From CAZNPH01 sp964574985 (GTDB lineage Bacteria; Bacteroidota; Bacteroidia; Bacteroidales; SM23-62), in NCBI GenBank assembly GCA_964574985.1, contig CAZNPH010000003.1, forward strand, positions 157,455 through 221,454: DNA of 64,000 nt, written 5' to 3'. Below the pieces are notes generated by a model. The model saw only the letters and a list, made by a program, of their open reading frames with translations. It was not told the DNA's origin and did not search any database. Shown here one piece after another: positions 1 through 9,549 of the stretch. Position numbers and translations under genes: made by a program. Position 1 is the stretch's first letter. Each line of letters opens with the position of its first letter.

Positions 1-1606
1 ACGATCTGACGGCCAAAGGATTTTTTACCACCTTTAAAAATGCATGCAGATCCGGAATCAACCAGGCGGGGAGACGGGCCCTGACGAATGTCCCGAGGAT
101 TTCTTCGTCAGGTTTATCTGACAATCCTTCCCTGTAAAGATTATTGGAATCCATGAATTCATCGAAAACATCGGTGCTCAGAACAACCGTCCTGGGAATG
201 CTGATGACAACATCCGGAAAATGACCGAACAACCTGCGCTTCTTAATAATGCTATTGATAAAGGCAAGCCCTCTGGCTTTTCCGCCAATGGATCCTTCCC
301 CGATCCTGGAAAACATCAAATATTCATCATAGGTATCTTTTTCAAACCGGGCAATCACGCCACGGCCCTTGCTTATTCTGAAACTCAATATGGCTTTGTA
401 GATATAGTAACGAAGTCCGTCCAGATTGCTGAAATCACTGATACGCACATGTTTGAACATTTGAGCAACGGGGAAAATGGCCCTTGCGTTCAACCATTTG
501 CTGAAATCATTTTTGCTGGTATGATACTCCAGCACAGTATCGGGAATTTTCAAAATCGCATGTTGAAGGGTCTGCAGGTCGGGAGCCCTTGCAACCTCCT
601 TTTTGGTTACAGGATCCAGGAAAACAAAATCACCGAAGTTAAAATGTCTGACAATGTAATCCCTGAGTTCGTTGGACAGATTTTTTGAGTATTTGTGAAT
701 AAATCCGGCATTCATTTCCTCTGCATATTTCCGGTTTCTTTCGTCCGATGATTGCAAAAGAAAGGGAATGAATTCGTCTTCCTCACGTACCACCCGTAAA
801 AACTCAATCCCGGCTTCATACTTTTCGCTGCTGCGGGCATTTTTTTTAAAACTGATGTCTGAGATAATGCCCAGCATGTTTTGTTTGAACTGTTGGAACA
901 GATTCATGGCATCTTCAAAATTGGTAGCCACCAGTATCTTTGGCCTTCCCCGCCTTCTCAGCATTCGCTGATGTTCGTTCAGGGCTTCTTTCATGAATTC
1001 ACGGGATTGCTTCATGACAATCGTGTAGAGATTGGGCAGGTAGCTCGAAACATACCGGATCGAATCCTCCACAAAAAGAATGGTCTGGACCCCCACAACT
1101 TCCACATCATGTTTGGCATTCATTCTGTCTTCGATCAGCTTGACAATGGCCAGAAGCAGGTTGGAATTCCCAAGCCAGCAAAAAACATAGTCAATGGCAC
1201 TCATGTCCTCATTCTGCAATCGCAGGGAAACCTCCCTGGAAAAATGGGTGAGCACCACGATGGGGATATCCGGGTACCGGGATTTGATTACCTTGGCAAG
1301 CTTAAAAGTATCGATCCCTCCTATGTTGAGCATTTCGATGACCAGATCGATTTCCTGTGTCTTCAGTATCTCAAAGGCACGATTGGCGGAATTCGCCTGA
1401 ATAAACACCGGAGGGTATCTCAGGTTCAGTGAAACATACTCATTGAATATCTGCTCATCCACCCTGGCGTCCTCTTCCAGCATAAAGGTATCATAGTTGC
1501 TGCAAATCAGTAAAACCTTGCGGATCCTGTTTTGCATCAACTGGTCAAATGCCGTGTGATCGAACTCGATATCCAGGGGTTCGATGTTTTTCACCGTTTC
1601 CTGCAT
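1..1606 (-). CDS. Receiver-like plus PEP/pyruvate-binding domain protein (partial, runs off left edge)
   Basis: The ATG lies at 1606-1604 and shares its A with the TGA of the upstream gene (TGATG), so the two are probably translationally coupled. In the window 535 codons are open with no stop. Seen: a degenerate receiver-like domain (about residues 28-130); a second receiver-like domain (about 173-320) with LFVEDS at 177-182 and a candidate phospho-acceptor Asp250 in the ISDISF segment; then, from about 433, the start of the PPDK/PEP-synthase N-terminal ATP-binding domain (GSIGGKARGLAFI, later PLAVRS at the edge). It is a clear paralogue of the next gene but lacks that gene's N-terminal GAF-like region. 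Function unknown; probably signalling or allosteric control linked to pyruvate/PEP rather than a complete PEP synthase. The C-terminus is outside the window. Confidence 0.8.
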   Translation of the reverse strand, partial: MQETVKNIEPLDIEFDHTAFDQLMQNRIRKVLLICSNYDTFMLEEDARVDEQIFNEYVSLNLRYPPVFIQANSANRAFEILKTQEIDLVIEMLNIGGIDTFKLAKVIKSRYPDIPIVVLTHFSREVSLRLQNEDMSAIDYVFCWLGNSNLLLAIVKLIEDRMNAKHDVEVVGVQTILFVEDSIRYVSSYLPNLYTIVMKQSREFMKEALNEHQRMLRRRGRPKILVATNFEDAMNLFQQFKQNMLGIISDISFKKNARSSEKYEAGIEFLRVVREEDEFIPFLLQSSDERNRKYAEEMNAGFIHKYSKNLSNELRDYIVRHFNFGDFVFLDPVTKKEVARAPDLQTLQHAILKIPDTVLEYHTSKNDFSKWLNARAIFPVAQMFKHVRISDFSNLDGLRYYIYKAILSFRISKGRGVIARFEKDTYDEYLMFSRIGEGSIGGKARGLAFINSIIKKRRLFGHFPDVVISIPRTVVLSTDVFDEFMDSNNLYREGLSDKPDEEILGTFVRARLPAWLIPDLHAFLKVVKNPLAVRS

Positions 1607-4600
1607 CAGGTTTCCTTGTTTGGGTACCCCGGAATAATGGCAGCCATTTGTTTTTTACCGTCCATCAACACTTGAAGGGCATGATCAAAGCAAATGTGCC
1701 TGACATGTTTCATTTCACGGATGGTTGTCTGTTGCCTCAGAACCTTCCACCGGATAAAATCATACGGGGAATCATGGTTCACTGAAAAGTAACCCACGTT
1801 CATGGAAGTCACGTTGTGGAAAAAATGGGATCCCAGGGATGCATCCAGCGGAAAATTCTTTATGCTGGCTTCCACAATCACCCGGGCATTGCATATCTGG
1901 GGCCAGCCAACCGGGATGCCGATGAAACGGTCTCTGGAACCCCACCGTCCGGGACCGATCAATATGTAATGCTTTTTTTCTTTCACCAATTCCCCGTTCA
2001 GAAACTCGATTTCCCGGGCAATTTCCCCGGTACTGGTTTTATCGAAGCGCTCGGGTTCCACAAATATCACATCCCGGATGTGATCGATCCTGCCATTGCC
2101 CATGCTTTTTTCTGTAAATAATATGGCCTTGTCAACATCCAGCTTATCCAGGTCAAGATGAAAATCCCGCCCTGCACTGATCAATGGTTTAATCTGCAAA
2201 AGGTAAAAAGAGGGATCGTTCTTTCCATGCGTTTCAAGATCCACGGCATATTCTATCTCCACCGGACTTCCAAGGGCTTCTTTCACCACATCCAGAATCA
2301 ATTCGATTGCCCTGGCAAGGGGAACATGTTCATACCGGAGAATATTTGCGAAATTCACGATCCTGGGCCCGTCTGAATGCAAGCCGGGCTCCACCCGGTC
2401 ATTTTCCTGGTCATATACCGACACACTATGGTCGATGGTACCATGCTTTTCTGCAATACCTATATCCAGCTTCTTCAGTGATGCATTTTGCCCCTTGCAC
2501 ATGAAGTCAATTTCCTTCATGTTCATATCGATGGCATAGAACTTAACCTGGCTGTTCCTGATCTGGTTCTTGACAGAACCCGGCTCCACATCCGGGAATT
2601 TGGGCGAGAAACGGTAGGCCTTCTCCCCTTCAACCACGTAATGACCCAAACCAACCGCTGCCATCGCATAACCATCCTCCGGTTTCATCTGTGCGATCGG
2701 ATAATAATTGTATGATTGGGCAATGCCACTGATGTGGGGATAACAATAGCCCTGGTATGCATTCCCTACAACTTCCTGGAGTACAATGGCCATTTTCTCT
2801 TCTTCGATCTTGAAACTGATGGCTTTGAAATAGGCCTTGGACTGATCTGAAAAAATGGATGCATATACCAGTTTGATCGCATCCGATGCCTGTTTGAACC
2901 TGACCTTGAATTCGGGATGGTTGTTTGGCAACAGACAGGTGGCAAAGATCCCGGAAAATGGTTGGGTCGAGCTGTCTTCAAACATACTGGAAGAACGGAT
3001 GGCAATTGGTTTTTGGATTGCTTTCAGAAGGGCTTTCAGTTTTTTCTGCAGATTGTAGGACAATTCCGACCGAAGAAATTTTTCCCGTATAACCCCATAG
3101 TCTTCTTCAGAGTAAATCACCTCATGAAGCTGGTTCCTTTCCAGAAAAAGATCGAACTCATCGGTCCCGATAATGGTTGTGATGGGTGTACGTATCCTGA
3201 TATTGGGAATGATTGCTGAAATATCCAGATTGTATATCAGGGTATTGATAAATGCAAGTCCTCTCCCCTTTCCACCCAGGCTGCCTGTGCCCAGACTCAC
3301 AATATTGCTTTCTTCCAGGATCGCATTTTCCTCGAAATTGATTACCCGCCCTGTATTCGTCTCATTCCTGTATTTGGCGATCACAAATTTCAAATAGTTC
3401 CTGAATTCCTGTGGTGTTTTAAAATCCGTAACTTTTACGGGGTGGATCGTTTTTGCGATCCTGATCTCGGCACGGGCCATCAGCCACAGTGAAAAATGAT
3501 TCCTTTTCCCGTGATAAATCAGCGATTCAATGGGCACCTTATCAATCAGTTGTTCAAACTCCTTCAATGACCTGGCAACTGCAATCACATTGCCATTGGC
3601 ATCCCTGTAATTGAAATTGCCAAATCCGAGGTGGTGCCTGATGAAACGTTGAACATCCTGAATCAGGCTCTCTGAATTTTTATCGATGAAAATGGACTTG
3701 AGCTCAAACGCCTTCTGGGCATTTTGCCTGTCGAATGACTGAATCACAGTCGGGAGTCCGGGCACCTGTTTTTTCACCTGCCTGACCAGACTGAATCCGG
3801 CTTGATCATCCGGTTTGCCTTTTCGCTTGAACCTTACGTCGGTGATCACGCATAAAAGACTCTCCTTGTATAGTTTCAGGATATCCATGGCTTCCTCATA
3901 GCTGGTTGCCAGCAGGATTTTCGGCCTTGCCCTGAGCCGGAGAACCTTAAAAAGATCGTCGGTACTGACCTCCTCAATAATCCTTCTGGTCTGCTCCATG
4001 ACATCCTTGTACAGGATGGGCAAATAACGGGAATAATACTTCTCCGAATCCTCAACCAGCAGGATCAACCTTACCAGTCCGACCTTGGTGTCATTTTCCA
4101 CATTGACCCTGTCCTCCAGGTTCTTGATCATGGCAAAGAAAATCTTCGAATCCCCGTTCCATACGAATATCCTGTCGATATTCTCGATATTTCGCCTGTA
4201 TTTCCTGAACTGGCTGATTTCCCTGTCGTTGTTCAGCAATACGTATATGGGTATATAGGGATAATCCTTTTTTACCCGGGCGGCAATTCTGGGGGGTGTT
4301 TCCCGGTCATGGCCGATCATCAGGATGACCAGATCATAATGTTTGGCACTGAGTTGTTTCATGGCCTCCTCATAGGAAGTGACCCCCGTGACCCTTGGCA
4401 TGGAGGAAAGGTTCAGCTGATGATATTCCCCGAGCATATGATCAGAGAAACGCCCTTCCCGTTCAATGCTGAACGCATCATAAAAAGTGGCTACAATCAG
4501 GATCTCCTTTACCTTATAGGGCATCAGGTCATGGAATATATCCCGGTTGGCATTTCGTTTGTTTATGAATTTTTGCAGAAACTGACGGCTGCTGACAACC

Positions 4601-5091
4601 GGTTCCTGAAAGGTTTGCCGGACTCCCTGCTTGTCTTCTTTTCTTCCCTCAATCCCCCCGAATAATTCCTTGGCTTCAATGCTGTTGATGAAATTGGCAA
4701 TATTGCTCGCCAGGTTGATGAGCAGGTCGCGTTCCTCTTTAAGGAACGGGCCTTCGTGGATTGTTTCGAATTCCTTCAGGTAATATATCTCTATGGAGCC
4801 TTCCCGTCCGTTAATGGTTTCAAAAGGCTGGCATTGACTCCACTGCGTTTCCCTGAATCCCCCTGCTTTGTATTCTTTCCCATCGAATTTGATCCTTGCA
4901 GTGGTATATTCCGGATATTGCCAGGCGGGAGGCAGGATCTTCACAACCTGGGTAAGCATCTCATCAACGGATTTTCCCTGACGTATGATCTGGGTGGTGT
5001 GATTGATGCATGAAAGTTCTTTCAGCCTTTCCTTCCCTTCGGAAAGAATACGTTCATATTCCCGGTATGAATCATTCACTTTCATGCACAA
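1606..5091 (-). CDS. GAF-like, double receiver-like, PEP/pyruvate-binding domain protein (1161 aa)
   Basis: Domains in order: GAF-like sensor region (about 20-140); receiver-like domain 1 (about 196-295, no clear phospho-acceptor); receiver-like domain 2 (about 342-490) with LLVEDSE at 344-350 and Asp418 in VITDVRF; PPDK/PEP-synthase N-terminal ATP-grasp-type domain (about 600-970) with GSLGGKGRGLAF, PIAIRSSSMFEDSS (695-708) and QIKPL (966-970); and a distinctive C-terminal segment with GPGRWGSRDRF (1047-1057). The swivelling phospho-histidine domain and the PEP-binding TIM barrel of true PEP synthases are absent, so full PEP synthesis is not expected. The gene starts 20 nt after korB and overlaps the next paralogue by 1 nt, so it belongs to the kor operon. 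Regulation of or by the 2-oxoacid:ferredoxin step is inference. Confidence 0.85.
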   Translation of the reverse strand: MCMKVNDSYREYERILSEGKERLKELSCINHTTQIIRQGKSVDEMLTQVVKILPPAWQYPEYTTARIKFDGKEYKAGGFRETQWSQCQPFETINGREGSIEIYYLKEFETIHEGPFLKEERDLLINLASNIANFINSIEAKELFGGIEGRKEDKQGVRQTFQEPVVSSRQFLQKFINKRNANRDIFHDLMPYKVKEILIVATFYDAFSIEREGRFSDHMLGEYHQLNLSSMPRVTGVTSYEEAMKQLSAKHYDLVILMIGHDRETPPRIAARVKKDYPYIPIYVLLNNDREISQFRKYRRNIENIDRIFVWNGDSKIFFAMIKNLEDRVNVENDTKVGLVRLILLVEDSEKYYSRYLPILYKDVMEQTRRIIEEVSTDDLFKVLRLRARPKILLATSYEEAMDILKLYKESLLCVITDVRFKRKGKPDDQAGFSLVRQVKKQVPGLPTVIQSFDRQNAQKAFELKSIFIDKNSESLIQDVQRFIRHHLGFGNFNYRDANGNVIAVARSLKEFEQLIDKVPIESLIYHGKRNHFSLWLMARAEIRIAKTIHPVKVTDFKTPQEFRNYLKFVIAKYRNETNTGRVINFEENAILEESNIVSLGTGSLGGKGRGLAFINTLIYNLDISAIIPNIRIRTPITTIIGTDEFDLFLERNQLHEVIYSEEDYGVIREKFLRSELSYNLQKKLKALLKAIQKPIAIRSSSMFEDSSTQPFSGIFATCLLPNNHPEFKVRFKQASDAIKLVYASIFSDQSKAYFKAISFKIEEEKMAIVLQEVVGNAYQGYCYPHISGIAQSYNYYPIAQMKPEDGYAMAAVGLGHYVVEGEKAYRFSPKFPDVEPGSVKNQIRNSQVKFYAIDMNMKEIDFMCKGQNASLKKLDIGIAEKHGTIDHSVSVYDQENDRVEPGLHSDGPRIVNFANILRYEHVPLARAIELILDVVKEALGSPVEIEYAVDLETHGKNDPSFYLLQIKPLISAGRDFHLDLDKLDVDKAILFTEKSMGNGRIDHIRDVIFVEPERFDKTSTGEIAREIEFLNGELVKEKKHYILIGPGRWGSRDRFIGIPVGWPQICNARVIVEASIKNFPLDASLGSHFFHNVTSMNVGYFSVNHDSPYDFIRWKVLRQQTTIREMKHVRHICFDHALQVLMDGKKQMAAIIPGYPNKET

Positions 5092-5111
5092 TTTGTTCCC
5101 GTCAGACCAGC

Positions 5112-6149
5112 TTATTCCCCCGGATCCAATTCAAACACGTTTCCGTGCCGCAACAGGGAATTAACATCCCTGATCCTGGTGTTCCTTTTGGCATCCCTGA
5201 TTTTTTCATTCAGGAGAGACTCATAAACAGAGCTGGAGCATGCCCTGATAACCCCCATGGCCACAGGAAAATCAGGCAGTGTCATGCGGGTCAGCATATA
5301 ATGTGTGGTGTCATCCTGATCCCGGGCATTGTGTATCAGGATATCATCTTTGGTGATCCCTCCTTCCCGGATTTTCGCCATTTTGAGACGGCCGTTGACC
5401 AGGATCAAACCTTTGTCCCTGTTTTTCCCGAATAACATGGGCTTTCCATGTTCCAGATAGATCTGGTTGTCTTCTCTTACATCCTTGCCTGTGATCTCTT
5501 TGTGCACCTCATTGTTAAAGATCACACAGTTCTGAAGCACTTCCACAACCGAAGTCCCCTTATGCCGGGCTGCCTCAATAAAAACTTCCTTCATCATTTT
5601 CGGTTCTGTATCCACAACCCGGGCGAAAAATGTCCCCTGTGCGCCCATGGCAAGTTCTCCGGGTTTGAAAGCATTTTCAATGGTTCCGTCAGGTGAAGTC
5701 TTGGTTATGCTGCCCTTGGGGGTGGTGGGGGAATACTGTCCCTTGGTCAATCCGTAGATCTTATTGTTGAACAACAATATGTTCACATTGATATTACGCC
5801 TCAGAATATGGATAAAATGATTCCCGCCGATGGCCATCAGATCACCGTCACCGGTGACGATCCATACGCTTAGCTTTGGATTGGACACTTTGATCCCCGA
5901 TGCAATGGCCGGTGCTCTTCCATGCAGACCGTGAAATCCATAGGTATTGATATAATAAGGGAACCTCGAAGAACAACCGATGCCTGAAACAAATACAATG
6001 TTTTCCCTGGGCACTCCCGTTTCAGGAAGGGCGCTTCTCACCCTGGCCAGTACCGTATGGGCCCCGCATCCGGCACACCACTTGATGGTTCCGGGCAATT
6101 TGAAATCTTCGGCCGTGATTTTTACGGATTTCTGTGTATTTATTTTCAT
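5112..6149 (-). CDS. korB: 2-oxoacid (probably 2-oxoglutarate):ferredoxin oxidoreductase, beta subunit
   Basis: 345 aa. The thiamine-diphosphate-binding beta subunit of the ferredoxin-dependent enzyme that interconverts a 2-oxoacid plus CoA with acyl-CoA, CO2 and reduced ferredoxin. Seen: WCAGCGAH near the N-terminus, the cysteine-containing GIGCSSRFPYY segment, and the TPP/Mg motif GDGDLMAIGGNH followed by NNKIYGLTKGQ. The start overlaps the korA stop by 4 nt (ATGA), giving a fixed alpha-beta pair. Assignment to 2-oxoglutarate rather than pyruvate rests on the two-subunit layout with a gamma-alpha fusion partner, as is usual in Bacteroidota; the substrate is not proven by sequence. Confidence 0.92.
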   Translation of the reverse strand: MKINTQKSVKITAEDFKLPGTIKWCAGCGAHTVLARVRSALPETGVPRENIVFVSGIGCSSRFPYYINTYGFHGLHGRAPAIASGIKVSNPKLSVWIVTGDGDLMAIGGNHFIHILRRNINVNILLFNNKIYGLTKGQYSPTTPKGSITKTSPDGTIENAFKPGELAMGAQGTFFARVVDTEPKMMKEVFIEAARHKGTSVVEVLQNCVIFNNEVHKEITGKDVREDNQIYLEHGKPMLFGKNRDKGLILVNGRLKMAKIREGGITKDDILIHNARDQDDTTHYMLTRMTLPDFPVAMGVIRACSSSVYESLLNEKIRDAKRNTRIRDVNSLLRHGNVFELDPGE

Positions 6150-7999
6150 TTTTGTTTTTCTTCCAGTATCTCCCGGAATTTATTCTTCAACTCTGAAATC
6201 ATAAACGGCAGCCCCTGGACTTTATTGAATTGAAGATAATCATAATGAGGAAATTGTTCCCGCAAATAAGCCACAAACTGTCCCATGTTCAGTTCACAAA
6301 CGATCCTTTTTCTGAAATTTTTCAATACATTTTTTGTGTTTTTCGGCAATGGCTTGATGTAGTTGAATTGTGCCAGGCTGATCTTGTGACCTTCTCCGAT
6401 CAGCTCGTCCACCGCACTGATCAGTGCACCATAGGTCCCTCCCCAACCGATCACGAGCAGGTCGCCGTGGTCTTCACCAATCAGTTTTTGTCCTGGCAGG
6501 AACTGGGCGATCCTTTGCACTTTTTTTTCACGGATCTCAACCATGATCTCATGGTTCAGCGGATCATAGGAAACCTCACCGGTGATATCCGTTTTTTCCA
6601 GTCCGCCGATCCTGTGCAGCAATCCCCTCTGCCCGGGTATGGCCCAATACCGGCTCAGTTTTTCGGGATCCCTGTGATAAGGGAAAAACGTTTCATCATT
6701 GTCCATCACCGCAGGAACCCGGATTCCCGGCAACCTTGATGTATCCGGAATATGCCAGAGCTCCGAACCGTTGGCCAGGTAACCGTCGGTAAGCAGGATC
6801 ACCGGTGTCATATGCTCGATACTTATTTTGCAGGCCTGATAGGCAAAATCAAAGCAGTTTGCCGGGGTGCTTGCTGCCATGACCACGCAGGGGCTTTCTC
6901 CGTTTCTTCCGTACAGGGCCTGCATCAGATCGGCCTGTTCGGTTTTGGTGGGCAGACCGGTGGAAGGCCCTCCACGCTGAACATTTACAATCACCAGGGG
7001 CAACTCGGTCATTACGGCCAGTCCGATCCCCTCACCCTTCAGGGCGAGACCGGGCCCGGATGTTGAGGTCACCCCGAGACTGCCTGCAAAACTGGCCCCG
7101 ATAGCTGAACAAATGCCGGCAATTTCGTCCTCTGCCTGGAATGCAATGGCTCCCAAATGCTTTCTCTCGGAAATTTCCTGCAAAATCTCCGATGCAGGGG
7201 TAATGGGATAAGATGCAAGAAACAACTTTTTCCGGGATTTTTCGGCGGCAGCCAGCAAACCCCATGCAGTAGCCACATTTCCCGTGATGTTCCTGAAAAT
7301 GCCTTTTTTCTTTCTGCCCGGACTCACACGGTAGGTTGCGGATATGGCATCAATGGTTTCTGCATAATCATAACCGGCATGCAGTACCGCGATATTTGCG
7401 TCAACGAGTGGTTTGTTCTTCCCGAATTTTTCCCTGAGAAAGTCTTCACCGATTGTAATGTCCCGGTTGAATAACCAGAACAGGATGCCTGCAACAAACT
7501 GATTTTTGGTCTTATCGGCTGTTTTTACATTAAGTCCGTATTTGCTGACCGTTGACCGGGTCAGGTTGGTAATGGGGGCTTTCACAAGATTGTAACCCTC
7601 CAGACTACCGTCATGCAAGGGATCCTCGACATAACCGGCCTTTTTATAATGCTTGTTGTCGAAATTATCTATGTCAATGATCACGGTTGCTCCTTTCTTC
7701 AACCACTTCATGTTGGACTTGAGGGCTGCAGGATTCATGGCCACCAGAACATCTGCCCGGTCTCCGGGTGTTTTTACCCCTTTTTGTCCGATGTGCACCT
7801 GGAATCCGGATACACCGGCAAGTGTCCCCTGAGGTGCCCTGATCTCAGCCGGATAATCGGGAAAGGTTGAAAGGTCATTTCCGACAAAAGCAGCTGTGTC
7901 GGAAAACTGAGAGCCGGTCAATTGCATACCATCACCGGAATCTCCGGCAAATTTTACCACAACTTCTTCCCGATCAATTACTTTTGTTGATTTCCCCAT
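6146..7999 (-). CDS. korA: 2-oxoacid (probably 2-oxoglutarate):ferredoxin oxidoreductase, fused gamma-alpha subunit
   Basis: 617 aa. An N-terminal gamma domain (about 10-195; VVKFAGDSGDGMQLTG at the start, then NPAAL) is fused to the alpha/pyrimidine-binding domain (from about 235; SYPITPASEILQEI, GITSTSGPG-like segment, QRGGPSTGLPTKTEQ). Partner of the beta subunit encoded directly downstream with a 4-nt overlap. First gene of a four-gene minus-strand operon (korA-korB and two receiver/PEP-binding proteins). A perfect inverted repeat lies 43 bp upstream of the start and may be an operator. No ferredoxin-domain delta subunit is encoded nearby. Confidence 0.92.
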   Translation of the reverse strand: MGKSTKVIDREEVVVKFAGDSGDGMQLTGSQFSDTAAFVGNDLSTFPDYPAEIRAPQGTLAGVSGFQVHIGQKGVKTPGDRADVLVAMNPAALKSNMKWLKKGATVIIDIDNFDNKHYKKAGYVEDPLHDGSLEGYNLVKAPITNLTRSTVSKYGLNVKTADKTKNQFVAGILFWLFNRDITIGEDFLREKFGKNKPLVDANIAVLHAGYDYAETIDAISATYRVSPGRKKKGIFRNITGNVATAWGLLAAAEKSRKKLFLASYPITPASEILQEISERKHLGAIAFQAEDEIAGICSAIGASFAGSLGVTSTSGPGLALKGEGIGLAVMTELPLVIVNVQRGGPSTGLPTKTEQADLMQALYGRNGESPCVVMAASTPANCFDFAYQACKISIEHMTPVILLTDGYLANGSELWHIPDTSRLPGIRVPAVMDNDETFFPYHRDPEKLSRYWAIPGQRGLLHRIGGLEKTDITGEVSYDPLNHEIMVEIREKKVQRIAQFLPGQKLIGEDHGDLLVIGWGGTYGALISAVDELIGEGHKISLAQFNYIKPLPKNTKNVLKNFRKRIVCELNMGQFVAYLREQFPHYDYLQFNKVQGLPFMISELKNKFREILEEKQK

Positions 8000-8041
8000 G
8001 CCTTTATTCAGTCATTTGAACTGGTTGCAACAAACGAAAAA

Positions 8042-8066
8042 CAATGCATATTGTGTATATGCATTG
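8042..8066. promoter_or_regulatory. Perfect 10-bp-arm inverted repeat upstream of korA (candidate operator)
   Basis: CAATGCATAT, five bases TGTGT, then ATATGCATTG: the arms are exactly complementary over 10 bp. It lies 43 bp before the korA start, in a 169-bp intergenic region with no gene. The size and symmetry suit a homodimeric regulator. The arms could also form a hairpin in the 5' leader, but they are AT-rich and have no U-tract, so a protein-binding site is preferred. The regulator is unknown. Confidence 0.5.
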
Positions 8067-8168
8067 ATCGATTCTAGTCAATTGATTACTAAACATATCC
8101 AATTACAAAGTTACGGATTTTATATAAGTTGCACACCGGCTCCCGGATTTTTTTTAATAAGCGGATGA

Positions 8169-8975
8169 TTACCTCCAGAAATCCAGTTTTTCCAGTTGAA
8201 TGGATTTTTCAAAAAACATACCGGCGATCTTCTCAAAATAATCGGTGAAGTCAGAAACATAGAATCTGTGCTCCGGGTTGTCATGTTGCCCCAAAAGCCG
8301 CTGTTCCTTCAATTCTCTTTTAAGGCTTTTCGCCACAATCCGCGCCGAATCGACAACTTCCACGGTGAAATTGAAAAATCCGGCAATCTGGTTCCCGATG
8401 ATCGGATAATGGGTACAACCAAGGATCAGTGTATCGATGCCTTCCAGTAACGGATCGGAAAGATAGGCCCTTATGATGGCATTGCTGATATCATCAAAGA
8501 TAAACCCTTCCTCGATCATTGGAACCAGCAGGGGGGTGGCCATGGATACGACCTTCAGGTTGGGTTTTTTCCGCTTGATCCGTGTTTCATATGTTTTGCT
8601 GTTGACGGTGCCCTTGGTCCCGATGACCCCCACTTTTTTACTTTTACTGTCAGCGGCAACCTGTTCTACAACCGGATCGATCACATCGGAGACCAGCGCT
8701 TTCCCTGCGCAATGACTGGCCACTTTTTCAAAAGCCACGGCAGATGCCGTATTACAAGCTATCAATATGAGCTTGCAATTCTGCCGAAGAAGGAAATCCG
8801 TTATCCGCAGGGCGTAATACTCCACAGATTCCCTGGATTTGTCGCCATAGGGAAGATGATAGGTATCTCCGAAATAAATGATTCTTTCACCGGGAAGAAT
8901 GTTCTGGACTGCGTGGGCCACGGTGAGTCCGCCCACGCCTGAATCAAATATGCCGATGGGTTGTTCCGGTGACAA
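8169..8975 (-). CDS. murI: Glutamate racemase
   Basis: Interconverts L- and D-glutamate for peptidoglycan. Seen: GIFDSGVGGLTV at the N-terminus (catalytic-region Asp), CNTASA (first catalytic Cys) and GCTHYP (second catalytic Cys with His). I chose a TTG start at 8975-8973, giving 268 aa, the usual family length; it sits 4 nt after the stop of the upstream OmpH gene. A longer reading frame up to 9128 exists but runs through the OmpH coding region and adds residues with no MurI similarity. Last gene of the uppS-bamA-ompH-ompH-murI cluster, a grouping common in Bacteroidota. Confidence 0.93.
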   Translation of the reverse strand: MSPEQPIGIFDSGVGGLTVAHAVQNILPGERIIYFGDTYHLPYGDKSRESVEYYALRITDFLLRQNCKLILIACNTASAVAFEKVASHCAGKALVSDVIDPVVEQVAADSKSKKVGVIGTKGTVNSKTYETRIKRKKPNLKVVSMATPLLVPMIEEGFIFDDISNAIIRAYLSDPLLEGIDTLILGCTHYPIIGNQIAGFFNFTVEVVDSARIVAKSLKRELKEQRLLGQHDNPEHRFYVSDFTDYFEKIAGMFFEKSIQLEKLDFWR

Positions 8976-8979
8976 TCGC

Positions 8980-9501
8980 TTATTGAATCCCCAGCCTTTC
9001 TTTGACCAACGGGCTGATATCAACGCTCTCATCACTGTAATAGATGGGGTTGCCCATGCCGATGTCAAAAACATAAATATATCCGTTCTCCTCGGCAACT
9101 GCCCGGATGGTTTTATTTGCCTTATCAATGACAGGCCTCAGCAATTCACTCCTCTGCCTTTGAAGTTCCTGGCCTGCAATGCCTTCAAACTGCTGAACGC
9201 GCTGCTGCATCTCATTGATCTCGGTCTCTTTGGTCTGCCTGATCAGATCGGCATATTTATCTCTGTTCTGCAAATAGTTTTCGTATTTTTTGTTCAGCTC
9301 GACCTGCATCTCCTCGATCTGTTCTTCATAGTCGGCCCGCATTTTTTCGATCTTTGCCTGGGCGCTGTCATATTCCGGCATCATGGAAAGCAATTCCTGG
9401 GAATTGACATGGGCAAATTTCCTGCCTCCTTGTGCAGAAACAATACCGGATGCTGCCAGCAGGATAAACAAAACAAACATCCTGGATATTTTGGCATTCA
9501 T
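8980..9501 (-). CDS. OmpH/Skp-family periplasmic chaperone
   Basis: 173 aa. N-terminal signal peptide (hydrophobic 8-22, cut near SAQ), then a Skp-type layout: a short beta segment (KFAHVNSQELL), a long charged coiled coil (about 40-125) and a C-terminal beta strand (YIYVFDIG). Skp-like proteins hold unfolded outer-membrane proteins in the periplasm. It follows bamA and another OmpH paralogue, consistent with delivery of barrel clients to the Bam complex. It is the paralogue nearer murI. Confidence 0.9.
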   Translation of the reverse strand: MNAKISRMFVLFILLAASGIVSAQGGRKFAHVNSQELLSMMPEYDSAQAKIEKMRADYEEQIEEMQVELNKKYENYLQNRDKYADLIRQTKETEINEMQQRVQQFEGIAGQELQRQRSELLRPVIDKANKTIRAVAEENGYIYVFDIGMGNPIYYSDESVDISPLVKERLGIQ

Positions 9502-9549
9502 GATTTTTTGCTTTTTTGCTTATAGAAAAATTGCTACAAATGTAAAGAA

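Noticed and set aside
8136..8155. CCGG-CTC-CCGG followed by eight T on the plus strand, resembling a terminator
   Set aside because: No plus-strand gene precedes it; both neighbours are on the minus strand, and in that orientation the T-run is on the wrong side. The stem is only 4 bp.
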